DNA from: Lachnospiraceae bacterium
Lineage (GTDB): Bacteria; Bacillota; Clostridia; Lachnospirales; Lachnospiraceae
Length of the DNA: 44,658 nt
NCBI GenBank assembly: GCA_024691125.1
Contig: JAILNV010000097.1
Span: forward strand, 1-44,658
Reading direction: 5' to 3'
A model generated the notes under the pieces. That model was not told the origin of the DNA, ran no database searches, and was given only the letters and a program-made list of their open reading frames with translations. Every line of letters begins with the position of its first letter. The first letter of the stretch is position 1. Shown here piece by piece: positions 1 through 8,074 of this stretch. Both the position numbers and the translations under genes were made by a program.

Positions 1-205
1 CTTATGACATTTCCTAAATTTACTTTAGGGCCGTTCTTAAAACTTAACTTTTTGAAATGTTGTTATAAGGTTTCTGCCGTAACCGGCTCTCCCTTATAAC
101 GAATTTCAGGGATGGTTTATACTATTAGATTTTCAAGGTTCTGTTCAATTCCGCTACCGCATAAACTCAATCATTTTTGACCGATTTCCTTGCGACAGCT
201 TACAC
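1..205 (-). other. Probable rRNA operon leader running off the left edge
   Basis: No coding sequence is visible here. Read on the minus strand, the region follows a strong promoter at 206-234. It contains a boxA-like stretch (about 128-146, core CCTTGAAAATC) resembling the antitermination boxA of Bacillus rRNA leaders (core TTTGAAAA). Next comes a nested hairpin with 9-bp outer arms at 62-70 and 92-100 and an inner GCCG/CGGC stem. A further inverted repeat (8-14 with 54-60) lies at the very edge. A strong promoter, boxA and structured leader without an ORF suggest a 16S gene just beyond position 1. The 16S itself is not in the window, so the assignment is inference; a leader for a tRNA cluster is the alternative. 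Confidence 0.6.
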
Positions 206-234
206 ATAATATCATCTTGATTTTGCCTTGTCAA
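206..234 (-). promoter_or_regulatory. Strong sigma-A promoter, probably for an rRNA operon
   Basis: On the minus strand a perfect -35 box TTGACA (229-234) is followed after exactly 17 bp by TATTAT (206-211). It reads leftward into the non-coding leader. The near-consensus match and the boxA-like sequence downstream fit an rRNA promoter. Confidence 0.75.
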
Positions 235-343
235 TACCTTTTTTTGCTTTTTTTTCAATAAAAAACTGACCCAAAATCACTCATACTACATCTTGTGGAT
301 TTAGCAGGTACTGTGTACAAGTCATCGGATTAAATCCGGTCAT

Positions 344-613
344 TCAAACCATCCCGAATTTATCGTCTCCTACTCCGGTATAGTTAATTGAAAGGTTTTC
401 CAATCCCATTATCTGGTTAAGTGAGAATTCCCTGTTACACTTGGGGCATTTATACAGTGTTACATCTCCACCGTCCAATCTTGTATTACGCGAATACTTT
501 ACTTCTGTTCCGCATATAGGACATTTACGCTGCGTATATTCTCCTTCTTCTGATACTCCTCCGGATACTCCGGCCATTTGTTCATCATTTATGAGCGTAC
601 CTTTTCCTATCAT
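344..613 (-). CDS. Small protein with double-glycine leader and zinc ribbon
   Basis: This 89-residue protein has two recognisable parts. Residues 1-19 resemble the double-glycine leaders of bacteriocin-like peptides: a polar start, then LINDEQMAGVSGG, with the L-x-x-x-x-M-x-x-V-x-G-G spacing cut by C39 peptidase transporters. The rest holds two Cys pairs, CPIC (about 31-34) and CPKC (about 56-59), the pattern of a zinc ribbon. The start ATG is preceded by AGGAGA at good spacing. It is a single gene between the CvpA-like gene and the rRNA leader, with a perfect 10-bp inverted repeat upstream (650-691). No C39 transporter or modification enzyme is in the window. The function is unknown; it could be an exported zinc-binding peptide or a cytoplasmic protein with a relic leader. 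The fold and leader are read from motifs only. Confidence 0.7.
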   Translation of the reverse strand: MIGKGTLINDEQMAGVSGGVSEEGEYTQRKCPICGTEVKYSRNTRLDGGDVTLYKCPKCNREFSLNQIMGLENLSINYTGVGDDKFGMV

Positions 614-649
614 ATCTCCATCTCTCCTTTAATAAATTACGTACAACTG

Positions 650-691
650 TCCAAAACAGATTCAAAGCACTTTCATCTTCGCTGTTTTGGA
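650..691. repeat. Perfect 10-bp inverted repeat upstream of the GG-leader gene
   Basis: Arms TCCAAAACAG (650-659) and CTGTTTTGGA (682-691) are separated by 22 bp. The element lies in the 162-bp gap between the CvpA-like gene and the small zinc-ribbon gene, about 40-80 bp upstream of the latter's start. There is no T-run beyond it on the minus strand, so an operator or structured leader is more likely than a terminator. Function is inferred. Confidence 0.5.
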
Positions 692-775
692 TTCGTCAGA
701 ACTTTCCGTGTATCAATATGCTGATCCCGGCTACAAAAATATATACGTTACAGTTTATAAAAAGGCAATATATCT

Positions 776-1555
776 TTATCTTATGAGATTTAGAAGGATA
801 TTACTGTTAAACAGAAATGTCAGAAACGACGAATCCCGGATATAGCCAAGCATTCTGATACCAAAGCTGTTCCCAAGACACATTATAATGATAAAAAATG
901 CTATCCATACAATTATCAGAGCCTCAAGCGCTCCGGTAATGCAACCCAGAGTCCGGTTAAACCCCTTTATCACGGGAATCCTTGAAATAAGATCCGTAGT
1001 CTTAAGGATCATCCACATTCCAACGGACAGCACCGCAGACACTATTATAAAGGTTGAAGATCTTATTACCAGTTTTGTAATATAGCCCGCTATATATTTT
1101 TCAAATACCGTTGCAGCCAATTCATTACGCAATTGTGTTCCGTACTTCGTGATAATATCATCCATTATTATCTCAGGTACATTAAGCTCTTCCGCGGTTA
1201 TACCACTTTCTGAATAGCCATCCTCTGATATGGTGTAATTCTGATCTTCCTTTTCTTTACCGATAATTATAATCCCGGTTCCTTCTTCTTTGTCGTTCCC
1301 GTTCTTATCTGTTTGCGCCGATTCCTCCACTTTCCTGTTAAAGGATTCTATCAGTTTCTTTTCTATGTCATCATATATGCGGGAGCTGTTGATAAGACTG
1401 CTGCTTATTGCAGGAGAAATGATCATGGCGCCTGCCATAACCACAAGTGTCCCGGCAAGAGATACTGCGATTCTCAGAAATCCCTTTCTGTAACCCTTTA
1501 TAATAAAGAACGCAAACAACCCTGTCACTGCGGCCGCAAGCCAGTTAAATCCCAT
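776..1555 (-). CDS. CvpA family membrane protein
   Basis: A 259-residue integral membrane protein. It opens with a hydrophobic segment (about residues 4-20), then GYRKGFLRIAVSLAG, the charged turn and second helix typical of CvpA/colicin V production family proteins. Two more hydrophobic segments lie near residues 165-185 and 205-230. Between them is an acidic, probably extracytoplasmic insert (about 65-155), longer than in proteobacterial CvpA. It lies 68 bp downstream of the DUF5711 gene on the same strand, so the two are probably cotranscribed. The cellular role of CvpA proteins in Firmicutes is poorly defined. The family call rests on topology and the N-terminal motif. Confidence 0.65.
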   Translation of the reverse strand: MGFNWLAAAVTGLFAFFIIKGYRKGFLRIAVSLAGTLVVMAGAMIISPAISSSLINSSRIYDDIEKKLIESFNRKVEESAQTDKNGNDKEEGTGIIIIGKEKEDQNYTISEDGYSESGITAEELNVPEIIMDDIITKYGTQLRNELAATVFEKYIAGYITKLVIRSSTFIIVSAVLSVGMWMILKTTDLISRIPVIKGFNRTLGCITGALEALIIVWIAFFIIIMCLGNSFGIRMLGYIRDSSFLTFLFNSNILLNLIR

Positions 1556-1623
1556 TATTTACCCTACCCCTTAATATAATATGATTTCTCTCCCCTGAGG
1601 AACTTTAAAACGAAATGACCTGA

Positions 1624-2814
1624 TTATTTAAGCTGAATCTCCTCTGTCCTGTTCCCCATGACCAGAAGATATTTGGTTACTGAATCTGTCGGCACCAGCT
1701 TGACTATGCTTTCATGAAATCTTCCACTGTATTTCTCCACATCATTCATATTGTAGATAACACAGTCATCACTGTTATATATGATCACAAGATCCTTGTT
1801 AAACTGTATATCCGAATAATTCAGGGAAAAATCTTTCGCATACACGATATCCCCTGCAGTATTGTAAACATCGATATGATATGGGTTATCGCTTCTTCCC
1901 TCGGCATAAACAAGCCCGATATAGTCTTCATTATGAAATACACTCTTTATTTCTTCTTTTATCTCGGTCTCAAATACGTTTTCGGGCTTTTGTGCTCCCT
2001 TAAATATCTCCAGTCTGTTATCTCCTACCGCAAAGGAGGTATTTGCATTCATAAATTCCACATAAGACACTATTGAATTACTGAAATTAAATCCCGCAAC
2101 AAGGTTGTCAATCTCATTCTGCCCGACGTTTCCGAAATTATAGTATGCAACCGAAGAAGTAAGAGCCGCACCGTCAATGCGGAGATAGGATACACACAAC
2201 ATTATACCGTCATCCGATATGGCAATATTTACCGGATAACCGCTCTTGTCCATGGTAGTCCTGTCATTGGCTACATTCTGTCCCTCCTTATTGAACAGCT
2301 TAACCCAGGTAACATCTCCCTCTTCCAAAATTACAGCCACATTTCCCGTTCCTGATACACACAGCTTCTGTATTGGCAGTGTGGTATCGATCTCCCCCTG
2401 AGGACCACTGCTGTTTAAAACATAAATCTTACTCTTTTTATAATCTCCGACTGCAACATAGTCTCCGCATACATCCACGATCGGGCTCTGCATCTGGAAG
2501 GGCTGGTTCCACAACATCTCGTTATCCATGTTAAAGGCGGATATACCATCGGAACTGTATCTTATTATATTATTATTGAACTTAAGGTATGAAGCCGTGG
2601 ATGCTTCCTGATACTCCATGGTACGCAGTGTTGTGTAATCCGTATAGATCATGGTCTTATAGTTATGGTACATCGCAATGCCTATTACGGCAGCAACTAT
2701 AAACAAAGCCAGTATCCTGTAAAAGATAAACCTTCTGTGTCTGTTTATCTTCTCCCTAAGCTCTGACTGGTCCCCGTCGTATTTATTTTTAAAATATTCG
2801 TTAATCTGTGCCAT
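1624..2814 (-). CDS. DUF5711-like single-pass membrane protein with beta-propeller-like ectodomain
   Basis: The protein has a charged N-terminal cytoplasmic part (Lys/Arg-rich, about residues 10-30), one transmembrane segment (about 30-50, ILALFIVAAVIGIAMY) and a roughly 345-residue extracytoplasmic part made of repeated beta-strand units (for example SGISAFN-like, IYVLNSSG and IAISDDGIMLC stretches). This resembles the PQQ/WD-like propellers of the DUF5711 family common in Lachnospiraceae. The frame opens at a TTG (2826), but ATG at 2814 (MAQINEYF) is the likelier start. Neither has a clear ribosome binding site, and the promoter at 2851-2879 would leave a leader of only about 30 nt. It is followed by the CvpA-like gene. 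No enzymatic motif is visible; a scaffold or sensing role is only a guess. Confidence 0.65.
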   Translation of the reverse strand: MAQINEYFKNKYDGDQSELREKINRHRRFIFYRILALFIVAAVIGIAMYHNYKTMIYTDYTTLRTMEYQEASTASYLKFNNNIIRYSSDGISAFNMDNEMLWNQPFQMQSPIVDVCGDYVAVGDYKKSKIYVLNSSGPQGEIDTTLPIQKLCVSGTGNVAVILEEGDVTWVKLFNKEGQNVANDRTTMDKSGYPVNIAISDDGIMLCVSYLRIDGAALTSSVAYYNFGNVGQNEIDNLVAGFNFSNSIVSYVEFMNANTSFAVGDNRLEIFKGAQKPENVFETEIKEEIKSVFHNEDYIGLVYAEGRSDNPYHIDVYNTAGDIVYAKDFSLNYSDIQFNKDLVIIYNSDDCVIYNMNDVEKYSGRFHESIVKLVPTDSVTKYLLVMGNRTEEIQLK

Positions 2815-2850
2815 ATCAAAATTCAAATGCTGAAATCAGTACCGCTTGAT

Positions 2851-2879
2851 ATGATACTACAAAAAAAGAAATATGGCAA
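2851..2879 (-). promoter_or_regulatory. Promoter for the DUF5711-cvpA unit
   Basis: Minus-strand TTGCCA (2874-2879), 17-bp spacer, TATCAT (2851-2856). It is placed 37 bp upstream of the ATG at 2814, in the gap after the sugar kinase gene. Confidence 0.6.
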
Positions 2880-2901
2880 AAAGAGATGTTGTTTTTGGTT
2901 T

Positions 2902-3915
2902 TTATAGAAATGAATTCAGCAGTTTTCCTGCTTTTTCTGCATTCTGTCCGCTGTATCTTTCGGCAAAATATCCCTCTCCCGACAAGTGATCCGAATAATA
3001 TCTTATTCCCAGTAAAAACCGGTTCTTTGCTATATATTTAATCAATAATCCCATATTCACCATGTTGATCCGATATTTACAACCGTCTTCATATCCTTTA
3101 AGCAAAGAAATCAGTTTTTCCCTGTCTGTATCTCCGTTCTCATAAGTACAGCAGGATCTTGCACAATCGGCAAGGTCATCATACACAGAACCCTGCATTA
3201 TTGAATCAGTGTCTATAAAGCAGACAACCCTTCCGTTCCTGAATACCATGTTCCCGGTCTTTGCATCTGCATGTATGGCCGATCCCGTGGGTACTTTTAT
3301 TGCCCGCATTTCTTCTATTCTGTCTCTGATAATGCGGTCAAGCCCGTCTATCCTCTTATTCTTATCGGGAATATGCAGACTCAGATATTTCTTATAATAG
3401 TAATCTATATCATGCAGATGGGCAAATGCACCGGGTTCTCTGATACTGTCACATTCATTAAGAATCCTGTGAAGCCTGCCAAGTCCCTTTCCCACCTCGT
3501 ATATGCCTGTCTCACTTTCCTCTTTATCAAAGACACTGCCTTCTATATACCGGTACATGCGCCATATTTTTCCGGCATCATCCATATAAAAATAATTTCC
3601 CTCACGGTTTTTGACCCATTCGGGACAGTACCACTCATATGTACCGGCATCATGCAGCTCACAGGCACTTTTATACTGCATATAATTATGTTCTATATCC
3701 TTAAGAGCAGCGGAATACAGACAAGGATTAAGGCTCTGCAACACATAAGTGCTTCCGGCCTTAACAAGAAAGGTTCTGTTAATATGACCGCCGGTCAGTT
3801 CTTTAACCTCCCTCACCGGCTCGTCAATATAGATTTTTATGGTCTTCTCACAGCAAGTTATCATACCTGACCGTTCCAGCTTACATATGTTATTACAATA
3901 TTTCAAAAATGGCAT
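2902..3915 (-). CDS. APH-fold phosphotransferase, NahK-like sugar kinase candidate
   Basis: A 337-residue member of the aminoglycoside phosphotransferase/choline kinase fold. Visible features are a nucleotide-binding start (about residues 40-60, GGHINRTFLV then YVLQSLN), the catalytic loop HADAKTGN around Asp217, and the metal-binding motif IDTDS (about residues 234-238) followed by DDLADCAR. The YVLQ-L/M-N segment and the I-D-x-D-S/T pair recall N-acetylhexosamine 1-kinase (NahK) more than antibiotic kinases. It overlaps the 3' end of the GH31 gene by 23 bp and so is probably translationally coupled to it. The inferred role is phosphorylation of a sugar released by that glycosidase. The start is uncertain: neither ATG 3915 nor ATG 3864 (MITCCEKT) has a good ribosome binding site. 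A homoserine-kinase-like or other substrate cannot be excluded. Confidence 0.6.
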   Translation of the reverse strand: MPFLKYCNNICKLERSGMITCCEKTIKIYIDEPVREVKELTGGHINRTFLVKAGSTYVLQSLNPCLYSAALKDIEHNYMQYKSACELHDAGTYEWYCPEWVKNREGNYFYMDDAGKIWRMYRYIEGSVFDKEESETGIYEVGKGLGRLHRILNECDSIREPGAFAHLHDIDYYYKKYLSLHIPDKNKRIDGLDRIIRDRIEEMRAIKVPTGSAIHADAKTGNMVFRNGRVVCFIDTDSIMQGSVYDDLADCARSCCTYENGDTDREKLISLLKGYEDGCKYRINMVNMGLLIKYIAKNRFLLGIRYYSDHLSGEGYFAERYSGQNAEKAGKLLNSFL

Positions 3916-6286
3916 CTTTTAGGATTTCGGATACATTCTCTCCCCGAAGCCATTCTTTGAAATCATTTCCATCCATACTTATCAGCGAATTGTATATCAT
4001 ATCCTTGGTAACATTGTCAATCCATGCGTTGTCAAGTATTTCAAACACACGCCTATTTTGGTCATTTACAGCGGGGACAAAGGATGTAAGCTCAAGACAT
4101 ATGCCTGTTTGCACGTCAGTCTCCTTAATGCATACCGTTACGGTATTTCTTGCAGGATCATACTCCGTCTTACATATCCGGTTCTCATATTTTCTATTAT
4201 TTACATCGCTGTTACCGTCGGTTCTCATACATACTACATCACTGTCTTTTGCCGGTCTGATACCATAAAAGGTAACTTTATAGCTTCTTACACCGGGAAT
4301 AAGCGAAAGATCTCCTTTGGCTCCGTCTATAGTAAACCTCTGAACATAACCGCTTTCGTTCCTGTCATATGTTACAGAGAATCCTGTTGTAACATATTTT
4401 CCGTTAAGATAGTTCATGCTCATGCCATCGTCTTCATACATCATGTATTCACCGTTTGCACAGGAACCCACATAAACAGCTGTCTCTGACGGATTATCGG
4501 TTCCGTTCTTCTTATCCTCAAGTGAAAGCGGTACTATACCTCCGGCTTTAAGAAGAACCGGTATCTCATCCAGTTTTCTGTACAGCTTTCGATGCTTTTT
4601 ACCCTCATATATCCTGCCATTTGATATATCATAATATCGGCCGTCAGGTATAAATGTATTTACACAGGCAAGCCTTAATTCCAGATCCATCCTTTCTGTT
4701 ATTGCCGCAACTATAAGATTATCGCCAAAACCGTATTCGTTGGGAACGCGATATGCTGCCTGTTCATCCGGATGATCATAATACATGGGCCGGATCAGAG
4801 GTTTTGAATCCTTATAAGCTCTGTAATTCTCTGTATACAGATAAGGAATCAGCTGATGTCTGAGTCTCATGAACTTTCCGGTTATGCTGCGATAAGGCTC
4901 CTCCATCGACCACGGCTCCTTGTTAAGGAATTCGCTGTTGCTGCTGTGGAGTCGCATAACAGGCGAAAACACTCCGAACTGAATCCATCTTATAAGCCTC
5001 TCCATATCCTTGTCTCCCAGCATATGCCCGCCGATATCATGACTCCACCAGCCATAACCGATATTACTTGCGGTAGATGTGAAAAACGGCTGGTATGCAA
5101 GGCTCCTCCATGTTATTCTGGTATCTCCCGAGAATCCCACAGGGTATCTGTGGGAACCCACGCCTGCATATCTTGAAAAGATCATTGGGCGTATATTCCT
5201 GCCCTCCATATCATGGTAATGATAATGATTGAGCAAAAACAGCGGATCCACGTCATTTTTCCCGGATCCCGTACCCTGTTGCCAGTCTATCCACCAGAAA
5301 TCAACGCCTTTTTCCTCATATGGGTGCATGATCTCTTCAAAATACGCATCCCTGAACCTGCGGCTTGAAAAATCAAATTCCACGGGTTTTTCCGTAGCCG
5401 GATCCGTGCCCATGCGCTCAGCCACCGCATCATACATATCCTCAAAGGCTCTTATACCGTCTGCCGGATGCAGATTAAGGGTTACAGCAAGCTTCCTGTT
5501 ATGAAGTCTGCCAAGGAAGTCCTCAGGCTCGGGAAAATACTCCCTGTTCCAGGTATAACCCGTCCATCCGGTTCCGTATTTGGGATCGATCTGTGTCAGA
5601 TGCCAATCCATATCAATGACTGCGACCGAAAGAGGTATCCTCTCTTCTTTAAACATGCTAAGAACCTTCATATAAGATTCATCTGTATATTTGTAATATC
5701 TGCTCCACCAGTTACCAAGGGCGTATCTCGGAAGCATGGGTGTCCTTCCGCTAAGCATGGCAAAATCCTTAAGACCGCCATAAAAATCCTTACCGTATCC
5801 GAAGAAATATATATCAATACATTCATCCTCCCTGTTTTTAAAGGAGGATCCCATCCCATAGCCACCATCTGTATCCGGTACCATAACCGGGCTGTTGCTG
5901 TCATCTATGACTGCATAACCATTGTGGCCGAAAAGCCCCGGATCAAGCTCGGTAAAGCCATCCGTCAGATCAAGAGTTCTTGCCGTACCAAGCAGATTCC
6001 TGTCGGAATTGCCGTATACTATGCCATAATGCCAGATGGTATCCATGCTTTTTACCTTTATGATAAGCCCGTCTGATGAGAAAGGCTTCTCATCATAAAC
6101 CAGTCTGAGCTCATCCGTTTGTATCACAATACCGTTTTCTGTCCTTCTCTCTGAGTATTCTATCTTAGGAAAATCACGGTTTACCACCATCCGTGTAAGT
6201 CTGTCCTCAAATCTTCCGTCCTTTTGATATTCAAGCCTTATAAGTCTGTCCGTCAATACGGTTATTCTGTAGTTCTTCCCGGTCAT
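3893..6286 (-). CDS. Glycoside hydrolase family 31 (alpha-glycosidase)
   Basis: A 797-residue cytoplasmic enzyme (no signal peptide) with the full GH31 layout. An N-terminal beta-sandwich (about 1-185) leads into a TIM barrel (about 186-510) starting with PLSVAVIDMDWH, followed by C-terminal beta domains. The nucleophile motif is WWIDWQQG with Asp334. The acid/base motif is GFSGD with Asp388. The barrel also has GYGWWSHDIGGH, typical of the family. The start ATG follows GGGAGGAG at good spacing. It lies downstream of the solute-binding protein and importer genes, suggesting intracellular cleavage of an imported alpha-linked oligosaccharide. GH31 includes alpha-glucosidases, alpha-xylosidases, alpha-galactosidases and alpha-N-acetylgalactosaminidases; the sequence alone does not fix which. 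Confidence 0.92.
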   Translation of the reverse strand: MTGKNYRITVLTDRLIRLEYQKDGRFEDRLTRMVVNRDFPKIEYSERRTENGIVIQTDELRLVYDEKPFSSDGLIIKVKSMDTIWHYGIVYGNSDRNLLGTARTLDLTDGFTELDPGLFGHNGYAVIDDSNSPVMVPDTDGGYGMGSSFKNREDECIDIYFFGYGKDFYGGLKDFAMLSGRTPMLPRYALGNWWSRYYKYTDESYMKVLSMFKEERIPLSVAVIDMDWHLTQIDPKYGTGWTGYTWNREYFPEPEDFLGRLHNRKLAVTLNLHPADGIRAFEDMYDAVAERMGTDPATEKPVEFDFSSRRFRDAYFEEIMHPYEEKGVDFWWIDWQQGTGSGKNDVDPLFLLNHYHYHDMEGRNIRPMIFSRYAGVGSHRYPVGFSGDTRITWRSLAYQPFFTSTASNIGYGWWSHDIGGHMLGDKDMERLIRWIQFGVFSPVMRLHSSNSEFLNKEPWSMEEPYRSITGKFMRLRHQLIPYLYTENYRAYKDSKPLIRPMYYDHPDEQAAYRVPNEYGFGDNLIVAAITERMDLELRLACVNTFIPDGRYYDISNGRIYEGKKHRKLYRKLDEIPVLLKAGGIVPLSLEDKKNGTDNPSETAVYVGSCANGEYMMYEDDGMSMNYLNGKYVTTGFSVTYDRNESGYVQRFTIDGAKGDLSLIPGVRSYKVTFYGIRPAKDSDVVCMRTDGNSDVNNRKYENRICKTEYDPARNTVTVCIKETDVQTGICLELTSFVPAVNDQNRRVFEILDNAWIDNVTKDMIYNSLISMDGNDFKEWLRGENVSEILKDAIFEIL

Positions 6287-6345
6287 ATTCTGTTCTCCTC
6301 CCGTGAAATACTGAAAATCACATCTTCATATTGCGATTAATCTAT

Positions 6346-6391
6346 AGAAAAGGGACAAGTTCCTTAAATATGGTTTTAGCACCTGCCCCTT
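6346..6391 (-). terminator. Hairpin with T-run between the binding-protein and GH31 genes
   Basis: On the minus strand AAGGGGCA pairs with TGTCCCTT (8 bp including one G-T), followed by TTTTC. It sits just after the stop of the solute-binding protein gene and upstream of the GH31 gene. It probably acts as a partial terminator or RNA 3'-end stabiliser, keeping the binding protein more abundant than the enzymes. Confidence 0.55.
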
Positions 6392-6422
6392 ACATCATTA
6401 AAGAAATTCTATATCCGTAAAC

Positions 6423-8036
6423 TTATTTATTCGACATATATGCCGAGTAAGCATCCTGCTGTATCTTTATAAATTCGTCATATCCCATGGCATTTAACTG
6501 TTCAATATAGCCGTCCCATGCTTCGTCGACGCCTCCCTCAGATACCCATGTTGCCTGTGAAGATTTAACAAAGGCATCTATATCTGCGTAGAGAGTGGCA
6601 AGAGTGTTAAGCTGATCGGTGGTATAGCTTACATTGGGAAATGCTTCCTTTGCATATTTTGCAAGCTCCCTGTCGAGCTCGAGCTTTGCTGCATCACCGT
6701 TCTCTGCCGCATATTTAACCTTATCATTGAAGCCGTCATCCACATATTTGGGACCGAAATCACGAAGAGAAGATATCCATGCGAAGGTGTCTGCCGAATT
6801 TCCGTCCTTAGGAGGAAGAACCATATATGTACCATCTTCATTCTTTTCAACGCCTACACCAAATGAACCATAGAAGTTCTGGATAGAAGCATCATCTGTG
6901 TAGAACCTGTCGGCCCAGGCAAGAAGGGGACCGGGATCCTTACATGCTGATGTTACAACGAACTCGTATCTGCTCATATTCCAGTGCTCCGGATCTGAAC
7001 ATATATACTGATTTCCTGAAGGACCCTTGAGGGCCGGAAGGGCTACATACTGGTCTGCATTTGCTCCGAAGGTAGCATCAGCCGTCCAACCGGGAGCAGA
7101 ACCTACGATGGGAGTCTCACTCATAAGCTTGGCATCACGCATTGATTCATCTTCTGTAAAAAGCTCTGCATCGATAAGACCGGCTTCAAAGCATTCATTC
7201 ATCCACCTGATTCCTTCCTTATATTCCTCGGATGTCGGGATGAATACGGGTTCTCCGTTCTTTACCGTCATCATTGATGTATTATCCGCACCGATCGTGG
7301 TACCGAAGGGCAGGCAGAAGAACATTACTGAATCGGCATAGCCCTGTCCGAACGGTATCTCATCGGAAGGATCTCCGTTTCCGTTGGCATCCTGCTCCTT
7401 AAATGCCGTAAGAACATCCTCATATTCCTCATATGTTGTGGGTACCTTTAATCCGAGGTTATCAAGCCACGTCTTATTGATAAACATCTGGTTGGCTATA
7501 ACCGGTCGGCATGGCTTCTTACTCGGAAGACCGTAAATATGTCCGTCAGCTGATGTTGCCAGAGCCTTCATGGTAGGATCCTTCTCCATGATCGCCTTAA
7601 GGTTAGGCATATACTCATCAATATATGAATCAATTGCAATAAATGAGTCCTGGTTAGTAAGGATATCTGATTCCGTGAAGCATATGGAACCCATAAATGC
7701 ATCGGGAAGATTGCCGCCTGCCATAAGCACAGCCTTTTTATCGCTCCAGTCCGAGTTAAGCATTGTATCCCACTTAATTGAGATTCCCGCTTCCTCTGCC
7801 GCCTCATCCGGGAATCCGGTATGATAATCATCACCCCAGTCGGCCCATCTTACTGTTGCAACATTATAAACAGATCCGTCGTCAGCACTCTCCAAATCTG
7901 CGATATCAACCTTTTCACCGGCCACTCCGCTGTCTTTGACCTGTGATTCCGATGATGCCTGGCCCGATCCACAGCCTGCAACAAGCATTGATACCGATAA
8001 TAATCCGGCCGTAAGTACACTTAATCTTTTCTTCAT
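6423..8036 (-). CDS. Sugar ABC transporter solute-binding lipoprotein
   Basis: A 537-residue lipoprotein. The signal peptide ends in the lipobox LVAGC with lipidated Cys22, followed by a Ser/Gly-rich linker. The body has the extracellular solute-binding family 1 pattern (NLPDAFMG, KVPTTYEEYEDVLTAFKEQDANGNG), with a Dx[DN]xDG-like calcium-type loop DANGNGDPSDE around residue 218. Its length of about 540 residues matches the LplA/YtcQ-type binding proteins that partner LplB/LplC-type permeases in polysaccharide uptake. It is the third gene of the importer operon, 38 bp after the permease gene, with AGGAG upstream of ATG. The ligand is unknown; the GH31 and kinase genes downstream suggest an alpha-linked glycan. 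Confidence 0.9.
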   Translation of the reverse strand: MKKRLSVLTAGLLSVSMLVAGCGSGQASSESQVKDSGVAGEKVDIADLESADDGSVYNVATVRWADWGDDYHTGFPDEAAEEAGISIKWDTMLNSDWSDKKAVLMAGGNLPDAFMGSICFTESDILTNQDSFIAIDSYIDEYMPNLKAIMEKDPTMKALATSADGHIYGLPSKKPCRPVIANQMFINKTWLDNLGLKVPTTYEEYEDVLTAFKEQDANGNGDPSDEIPFGQGYADSVMFFCLPFGTTIGADNTSMMTVKNGEPVFIPTSEEYKEGIRWMNECFEAGLIDAELFTEDESMRDAKLMSETPIVGSAPGWTADATFGANADQYVALPALKGPSGNQYICSDPEHWNMSRYEFVVTSACKDPGPLLAWADRFYTDDASIQNFYGSFGVGVEKNEDGTYMVLPPKDGNSADTFAWISSLRDFGPKYVDDGFNDKVKYAAENGDAAKLELDRELAKYAKEAFPNVSYTTDQLNTLATLYADIDAFVKSSQATWVSEGGVDEAWDGYIEQLNAMGYDEFIKIQQDAYSAYMSNK

Positions 8037-8074
8037 TACTTTTCTCCTTCTCTAATCACTTATTATTTTAACAT

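Noticed and set aside
3271..3870. 199-codon plus-strand ORF
   Set aside because: Antisense to the sugar kinase gene, whose motifs are clear; no independent support.
2902..3915. Aminoglycoside resistance gene
   Set aside because: Although the fold is APH-like, the operon context with a GH31 and sugar importer and the NahK-like segments argue for a sugar kinase.
5468..6076. 202-codon plus-strand ORF
   Set aside because: Lies wholly inside the GH31 gene in another frame, with no family resemblance.
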